A stretch of DNA of 64,000 nucleotides from Kaistella yonginensis (lineage in GTDB: Bacteria; Bacteroidota; Bacteroidia; Flavobacteriales; Weeksellaceae): NCBI RefSeq assembly GCF_030409525.1, contig NZ_JAUFQB010000022.1, forward strand, positions 1-64,000. Reading direction: 5' to 3'. The notes beneath the pieces are model-generated. The model did no database searches. It saw nothing but the letters and a program-made list of their open reading frames with translations, and was not told the origin of the DNA. Positions 59,713 to 64,000 of the stretch are shown one piece after another. A program made the translations under genes and the position numbers. Numbering within the stretch: position 1 is the first letter of the stretch; each line of letters begins with the position of its first letter.

Positions 59713-60630
59713 CTACGGTGCAAAATTAGTGATTATTCTGTATTTCTTCCATAAATTTTTCAATAAAGAAATCTTGTCGTTTGTTAAAATTGAATATTTG
59801 TACGAAACAGCGCCAAATCTTTCGTTAAATCGCGCTACATTTTCTACATCACTGCCCATAAAATCGAAATTTTTATTTTCAATAAAACGTTGCAAGCAGT
59901 GGTCAATCATTAGAGACGGAAAATTTGGATTGCTTAGCGGATAACCATTGATAAACAAACTGAGATAGCTGTTTCTTTTTCCTTCATATAAATAAATGAA
60001 CGACTGAATTGCATATTTATATTTTAATACACCGAGATGGCCGATGTTTTTTTCTAATAATGCTTTGAATATTTTAAAATATTGATGATTGTCTTTATCC
60101 TTATTGGTTCCTTTTATATTTTTTAAAAAGAAAGGTTTAAGATCATCAGTCCAATTTTCTTTAAAATGAATATTGCCAACTAAATCACCAGTAATCCGAA
60201 CATTTCTACGGCGGTGACTGCTGTAATTTTTTTTAATGGTTTGGTAATTATTTTTTTCTAATATATAGGAGGTTTTCTTCGCGGTAGGTTGCATAAAATG
60301 ATTGTCTCCATTAAAAGCATAAATTAAAACTAAAAAATTGCTCGCTAAGAAATCATAAAACTGTTGATTGATTTCAGGTTGATCTAATTTTGAAAAAACG
60401 CCTAATTGCTGACACATTTTTGGCATCAGAATAAAAGTCAGTCCAAATTTACGGATATAGGAAACCGGCATAATTGCCTCATAATTCCCTGAAACCAGCA
60501 GAAACCATTGTTTGTTCGAAACAATATCCAAGAATTGTTGGTTGGCATAATCCGTATTTTGGCAGGCGTTTTCTAAACATTGGGCATATTGAACGAAATC
60601 GATTTCGTTGTACTTCAGAAGTCTAATCAT
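59713..60630 (-). CDS. Hypothetical protein, GNAT/FemAB-like fold
   Basis: 305 aa. No motif proves the activity, but the overall pattern suggests a GNAT-superfamily protein of the FemAB or tandem type: LLVSGNYEAIMPVSYIRKFGLTFILMP near the N-terminus, SSHRRRNVR in the middle, and GKRNSYLSLFINGYPLSNPNFPSLMIDHCLQRFIENKNFDFMGSDVENVARFNERFGA at the C-terminus. Substrate unknown. Its start overlaps the radC stop by 4 nt (ATGA), showing translational coupling. Confidence 0.75.
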   Translation of the reverse strand: MIRLLKYNEIDFVQYAQCLENACQNTDYANQQFLDIVSNKQWFLLVSGNYEAIMPVSYIRKFGLTFILMPKMCQQLGVFSKLDQPEINQQFYDFLASNFLVLIYAFNGDNHFMQPTAKKTSYILEKNNYQTIKKNYSSHRRRNVRITGDLVGNIHFKENWTDDLKPFFLKNIKGTNKDKDNHQYFKIFKALLEKNIGHLGVLKYKYAIQSFIYLYEGKRNSYLSLFINGYPLSNPNFPSLMIDHCLQRFIENKNFDFMGSDVENVARFNERFGAVSYKYSILTNDKISLLKNLWKKYRIITNFAP

Positions 60631-61304
60631 AATAAATTTTCGTCTGCAAAACTTAGATAAGAATTTTGTGTAATAATTAAGTGATCAAGCAATTGGATAT
60701 TCAAAATTTTTCCTGCTTCTGCGATTTGCTTGGTAATTTTTAAATCTTCGGAACTGGGTTTTAAATTACCGGAAGGATGATTATGAGCAATGATGATACC
60801 CGTGGCTAGATGTTCTAAAGCGTTTTTAAAAAGAATTCTAAGGTCTACAACCGATTGATTAATTCCACCGGAAGACAATTTACTTTTCCCTAAAATTCTA
60901 TTATTTTGATTAAGATAAACTGTCCAGAACTCTTCCGTCTGCAAATCTGATAAATAAGGGAGCAAGACTTTATAGCTTTCAAGGCTGGTGGTAATTTGTA
61001 TTTTTTCGGGAACTTCTTGGGCAGCTCTTCGTCTACCGATTTCTAATGCGGTGGCAATTGAAATGGCTTTTGCTTCGCCGATACCTTTGAACTTCATTAA
61101 ATCTGAAATCTGCAGTAAGGACAAATTATGCCAATTATTTCCGACAGAACTTAGGATTTTACGACCTAATTCTACGGCAGAATCTTCCCTATTCCCACTT
61201 CCCATGATGATTGCCAGTAATTCGGCATCGGAAAGTGAATTTTTACCTTTTAGTAAAAATTTCTCTCTCGGTCGGTCATCTTCTGCAAGGAATTTAATAG
61301 ACAT
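60627..61304 (-). CDS. radC: RadC family (JAB/MPN) DNA repair-associated protein
   Basis: 225 aa, typical length. An N-terminal helix-hairpin-helix-like part (LSDAELLAIIMGSGNREDSAVELGRKIL, LMKFKGIGEAKAISIATALEIGRR) and a C-terminal JAMM metalloprotease-like core (VVDLRILFKNALEHLATGIIIAHNHPSGNLKPSSEDLKIT), with zinc ligands His-x-His and Asp. The historic link to DNA repair is weak and the true role is unsettled. First gene of a run of overlapping minus-strand genes. Confidence 0.92.
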   Translation of the reverse strand: MSIKFLAEDDRPREKFLLKGKNSLSDAELLAIIMGSGNREDSAVELGRKILSSVGNNWHNLSLLQISDLMKFKGIGEAKAISIATALEIGRRRAAQEVPEKIQITTSLESYKVLLPYLSDLQTEEFWTVYLNQNNRILGKSKLSSGGINQSVVDLRILFKNALEHLATGIIIAHNHPSGNLKPSSEDLKITKQIAEAGKILNIQLLDHLIITQNSYLSFADENLL

Positions 61305-61482
61305 GTTTTTAGAAGTGATTTTAATTATAATTCAGAGCTTGTTTAATTTTTCTTAAAGAAATTTTCTTTATGACCGACCCTAAAGGCTAGAAAATATTTT
61401 ACAAATTCATCAAAATCACATGCTTAAGGGATTGGGGGCAAGTAATTTTGGTGAAATTTAAAAAGGTTCTCAGTTTACAAAT

Positions 61483-62073
61483 TTAATAATATGCGTCTAA
61501 TATTATGCGTTTTTTAGAGGAATCAATATATTTTTCAGCAGTTTTTAAAAATTTTGGCGAAAGCATTGGGCAACCTAAACTCAAACAAGCAAATTCGCTC
61601 GACTCTTCATCTTTTATACAAGAAAGCGAATGAATTACAATGGCTCGCTTCATTGCATTGCTATTTGTTTTATCAAGACCCTTTAATCGAAAAGATAAAC
61701 CAAAAGCGCCAAAATACTTATTTGCAATTTCATATTTTCCCAAAGATGATTGGTAAGAATTTTCGATATAGCTAAATTTCAGTTGATTTGAATTTGAAAT
61801 AACTGAACCAGAACCGTGCGAAACAATCGCTTTTTCAAGAACTTTTCCTTTTTTTAAATCATAAATAAAAAGTCGGAATTTATTAGAAGGTATTTTAAAA
61901 TTAATAAAAATAGCTACATCTTGATTATATTCTTTTCCTTTTAAAAAATTTCTTAATTCAACGATTTTCTCTTTCGAAATTTCTTCTACAGGTTGTTTCT
62001 CTTGTGATTTCGATTCAAAGAAAAACAATAATAAAATGAGTACTGCAAATATATTTTTCATCTTCGATTTCAT
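61483..62073 (-). CDS. Murein L,D-transpeptidase catalytic-domain (YkuD_2) protein
   Basis: 196 aa, exported (hydrophobic NIFAVLILLLFFFESKSQ signal). The C-terminal half has the catalytic pattern RAIVIHS...FACLSLGCPMLSPKF with His and Cys of L,D-transpeptidases. This short form belongs to the YkuD_2 (murein L,D-transpeptidase catalytic domain) group; it may modify or crosslink peptidoglycan, but activity is unproven. A start at the fifth codon is also possible. Confidence 0.85.
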   Translation of the reverse strand: MKSKMKNIFAVLILLLFFFESKSQEKQPVEEISKEKIVELRNFLKGKEYNQDVAIFINFKIPSNKFRLFIYDLKKGKVLEKAIVSHGSGSVISNSNQLKFSYIENSYQSSLGKYEIANKYFGAFGLSFRLKGLDKTNSNAMKRAIVIHSLSCIKDEESSEFACLSLGCPMLSPKFLKTAEKYIDSSKKRIILDAYY

Positions 62074-62104
62074 AAACGACCGTACCTAAAAGTTTTATCC
62101 TTTT

Positions 62105-62770
62105 TTAAATGATCATTCCATCTTTCATAACCAACTTTCGATCGGTTGTGTCTGCCAGATACGTGTTGTGCGTTACGATTACAAAGGTTTGATGGTATTT
62201 ATCTCGCAAATCAAAAAACAGTTGGTGCAAATCATCGGCGTTTTTCGAATCTAAATTTCCTGTTGGTTCATCGGCGAAAATAATTTTAGGTGAATTGATT
62301 AACGCTCTGGCAACGGCGGTTCTTTGGGCTTCACCGCCCGACATCTCATTCGGTTTATGGTGAATTCGATGTGCGATATTCAAATCTTCAAAAAGTGAAT
62401 AGGCTTTATCTATTGATTCTTTTTCGTTTTTTCCGGCAATTTTCGTGGGTAATAAAACATTCTCTAAGGCAGAAAATTCGGGCAAAAGTTGGTGAAACTG
62501 AAATACAAATCCGATATTTTCATTGCGGAATCGAGATAATTGCCGATCGTTCATATGGACAAATGATTGCCCAGCCAATTCCAGAACGGTATTAAATTTC
62601 TTTGGATGAGTGGGTTTATCTAAAGTTCCTAAGATTTGTAACAAAGTTGATTTCCCAGCACCGGATTCTCCGACAATAGAAACCACTTCACCTTCTTTGA
62701 TGTGAATATCAACTCCTTTCAACACTTCTAAATCGCCATAGGATTTATGAATATTACGCGCTTTTATCAT
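62105..62770 (-). CDS. lolD: ABC transporter ATP-binding protein, LolD-like
   Basis: ATPase of a MacB/LolD-type exporter, probably moving lipoproteins from the inner membrane (the permease is not in the window). About 221 aa: Walker A GESGAGKST, Q-loop VFQFHQLLPEFSALENVLLP, signature EMSGGEAQRTAVARAL, Walker B IIFADEPTGNLDS, H-loop VTHN. The start at 62770 (MIKARNIHKSYGD) is right. An in-frame ATG at 62944 would add 58 residues translated from a repeat-like intergenic element. A TATTTTTG element lies 5 nt before this ATG. Confidence 0.9.
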   Translation of the reverse strand: MIKARNIHKSYGDLEVLKGVDIHIKEGEVVSIVGESGAGKSTLLQILGTLDKPTHPKKFNTVLELAGQSFVHMNDRQLSRFRNENIGFVFQFHQLLPEFSALENVLLPTKIAGKNEKESIDKAYSLFEDLNIAHRIHHKPNEMSGGEAQRTAVARALINSPKIIFADEPTGNLDSKNADDLHQLFFDLRDKYHQTFVIVTHNTYLADTTDRKLVMKDGMII

Positions 62771-62775
62771 GGTTT

Positions 62776-62783
62776 CAAAAATA
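62776..62783 (-). promoter_or_regulatory. -7 promoter element of lolD
   Basis: TATTTTTG on the minus strand, 5 nt from the lolD ATG; no clear -33. Confidence 0.4.
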
Positions 62784-62814
62784 GTGAATTGAATTTGATA
62801 TTTGGGTAATATTT

Positions 62815-62944
62815 GCGAGTTTTTGCGCAAGGGCGTAGTGCATTGTTGGAGTTCCTTTTTGTTTTTTCGCAGAAAAAACAAAAAGAACGACTGCACGTAG
62901 ACCGACCCGAGAAGCTGCCAAGCGGTGGCGAGGGAGGCGCCCAA
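62815..62944 (-). repeat. GC-rich, hairpin-forming intergenic element, candidate dispersed repeat
   Basis: About 130 bp clearly richer in G+C than its neighbours (62885-62942 especially). It contains a nearly perfect 17-bp hairpin, GTTCCTTTTTGTTTTTTC / GAAAAAACAAAAAGAAC (62851-62868 / 62872-62888, one bulged base, 3-nt loop). Two reading frames are open by chance through it. From memory, similar sequences occur between genes in many flavobacterial genomes. It lies between the acyltransferase-gene terminator and the lolD promoter. Confidence 0.5.
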
Positions 62945-62977
62945 ATAAAAATCCTTTCAAACTGAATTGAAAGGATT
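62945..62977 (-). terminator. Terminator of the dihydrolipoamide acyltransferase gene
   Basis: Perfect 11-bp stem AATCCTTTCAA / TTGAAAGGATT, 6-nt loop, T5 on the minus strand. Confidence 0.88.
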
Positions 62978-63001
62978 CTATAAAAGTTTTTCCAGAAAAA
63001 C

Positions 63002-64000
63002 TTAGAGTAACAGGGTTAGAGGTTGCTCTAAATAGGTTCTTAATGTTTGCAAAAACTGCGCTCCGGTTGCACCATCAACTACTCTATGGTCACACGCCAT
63101 GGAAAGTTTCATAACATTTCCGACCACGATTTGAGCGTCTTTAACAACAGGTTTTTCAACGATTGCACCTACGGAAAGGATCGCCGAATTTGGTTGGTTA
63201 ATAATGGAGGTGAAGGTTTCAATACCGAACATGCCCAAATTAGAGATAGAGAAGGTTGAGCCTTCCATTTCATTGGCTTTTAGTCCTTTGGATTTTGCTC
63301 TTCCGGCCATGTCTTTTACGCTGGCAGAAATTTGATTGTAATTCATCTGGTCTGCGTTTTTCAATACAGGAACGACCAATCCATCAGGGATTGCAACAGC
63401 TACCCCGATATTGATGTTTCCGTGGTGAATAATTTTATCTGCTTTCCAGCTCGAGTTCACTTGCGGATGTTTTCTTAAAGCCATCGCCGTAGCTTTGATG
63501 ATCATATCATTGAATGAAATCTTGGTATCTGGCAGTGCATTGATTTCTTTTCTGGCTTGTATCGCCTTGTCCATATTGATTTCTACAATCAGATAATAAT
63601 GTGGCGCTGTGAATTTGCTTTCGGAAAGACGTTTGGCGATGATATTTCTTACTTGAGAATTAGGAGTTTCGGAATCTTCACCTTGTACAAAATTCATGGC
63701 CATTGTTGCTGGTGCAGCAACTGCTGGGGAGCTGGCAATTTTTTGTAGTGCTGGTGCTGCGGTAGTTGGTTGATAATTTTCGATGTCTTTTTTTACGATT
63801 CTGCCATTTTCGCCAGAACCTTGCAAGGAATGAATATCAATACCTTTGTCCTCTGCCATTTTCTTAGCCAAAGGAGAGATGGCTAATCTTTCGGTAGATG
63901 AATTTGCAACAGGTTGTTGTTCTTTATTTTCTGCAGCGGAAACATTCTCGGATGATTGTTCAGCAGTAGGTTTTGCAGCAGCTTTTTTTGTTCCTCCAGA
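63002..64000 (-). CDS. Dihydrolipoamide acyltransferase (E2 of a 2-oxoacid dehydrogenase), partial
   Basis: Only the C-terminal 332 residues lie in the window; the frame stays open to the edge. A Ser/Ala/Pro/Lys-rich linker (from 64000 to about 63905) precedes the E1/E3-binding domain (AISPLAKKMAEDKGIDIHSLQGSGENGRIVKKDI), another linker, then the catalytic domain with the active site DHRVVDGATGAQFLQTL. Probably the pyruvate dehydrogenase E2 (aceF/pdhC), with lipoyl domains off the edge; the substrate cannot be fixed without neighbours. The internal Met at 63871 is not a start. Confidence 0.93.
   Translation of the reverse strand, partial: SGGTKKAAAKPTAEQSSENVSAAENKEQQPVANSSTERLAISPLAKKMAEDKGIDIHSLQGSGENGRIVKKDIENYQPTTAAPALQKIASSPAVAAPATMAMNFVQGEDSETPNSQVRNIIAKRLSESKFTAPHYYLIVEINMDKAIQARKEINALPDTKISFNDMIIKATAMALRKHPQVNSSWKADKIIHHGNINIGVAVAIPDGLVVPVLKNADQMNYNQISASVKDMAGRAKSKGLKANEMEGSTFSISNLGMFGIETFTSIINQPNSAILSVGAIVEKPVVKDAQIVVGNVMKLSMACDHRVVDGATGAQFLQTLRTYLEQPLTLLL

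Noticed and set aside
62771-62944. 58-residue N-terminal extension of the LolD-like protein
   Set aside because: It is translated from a GC-rich hairpin element, has no similarity to ABC proteins, and precedes a proper start with its own -7 element.
1-64000. CRISPR array, tRNA, rRNA, prophage or insertion sequence
   Set aside because: I looked for regular repeats, tRNA T-loop patterns and transposase or phage motifs and found none I could support.

Overview
The window reads as ordinary chromosome of an AT-rich flavobacterium (Bacteroidota, Flavobacteriales), most like the Chryseobacterium/Kaistella group. The evidence is a SusC/SusD outer-membrane pair, a GldI-type gliding lipoprotein, a Bacteroidota-type DAHP synthase/chorismate mutase fusion, DUF4294 and MnmD, few Shine-Dalgarno sequences, and many promoters of the TAnnTTTG type (a -33 TTG/TTTG about 18-23 nt upstream in the best cases). 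I see no rRNA, tRNA, CRISPR, prophage or intact insertion sequence. About 56 protein genes fill nearly all of the sequence.

Region by region. 1-2.1 kb: a three-gene signalling operon (membrane protein, NarL-type histidine kinase, LuxR-type regulator). 2.2-13.4 kb: sirtuin, GNAT, gpmI, acyl-ACP desaturase, HAD-like protein, map, methyltransferase, SGNH hydrolase, era, DoxX and a secreted S9 glutamyl-endopeptidase-like protease. 14.5-23.9 kb: a polysaccharide-utilisation locus with SusC, SusD and two GH30 enzymes (probably beta-1,6-glucan), divergent from an MFS transporter and a Nudix-type regulator whose Nudix box is degenerate. 24-36.5 kb: glutaryl-CoA dehydrogenase, an AddB-like nuclease, rsmG, an aminotransferase, a coiled-coil protein with a lost zinc ribbon, Nif3, a K+ channel with a zinc-ribbon tail, a cyclophilin-FKBP fusion, gldI and ilvE. 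36.6-45.5 kb: mnmD, Nudix hydrolase, S1/P1 nuclease, DUF4294, M42 peptidase, rpe, ndk, a candidate small RNA, rsgA, DAHP synthase and dnaX. 45.8-50.4 kb: a complete cyanophycin cycle (cphA, cphB, isoaspartyl peptidase). 50.5-64 kb: ppdK, fabH, corA, a membrane pyrophosphatase fused to an OmpA domain, soluble pyrophosphatase, two unknown genes, radC, an L,D-transpeptidase-like protein, lolD and the 3' part of a dihydrolipoamide acyltransferase gene.

The most notable signals are these. dnaX is split at an A10 tract: a -1 frameshift or transcriptional slippage joins the gamma-like ORF to a tau C-terminal domain. The membrane pyrophosphatase carries a periplasmic peptidoglycan-binding (OmpA) domain. 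The cyanophycin synthesis and degradation genes are clustered in a flavobacterium. A plus-strand promoter-hairpins-terminator unit between ndk and rsgA looks like a small RNA. Two higher-GC, hairpin-forming intergenic elements look like dispersed repeats. Similar palindromes lie upstream of susC and gcdH. Several genes (dnaX, cphB, corA, lolD, the Nudix regulator) have a -7 promoter element only 4-6 nt from the ATG, which suggests leaderless mRNAs.

Limits: everything here comes from reading the sequence. No database search, folding or alignment program was run. Family names rest on recognised motifs, and promoters, operators and RNAs are predictions.
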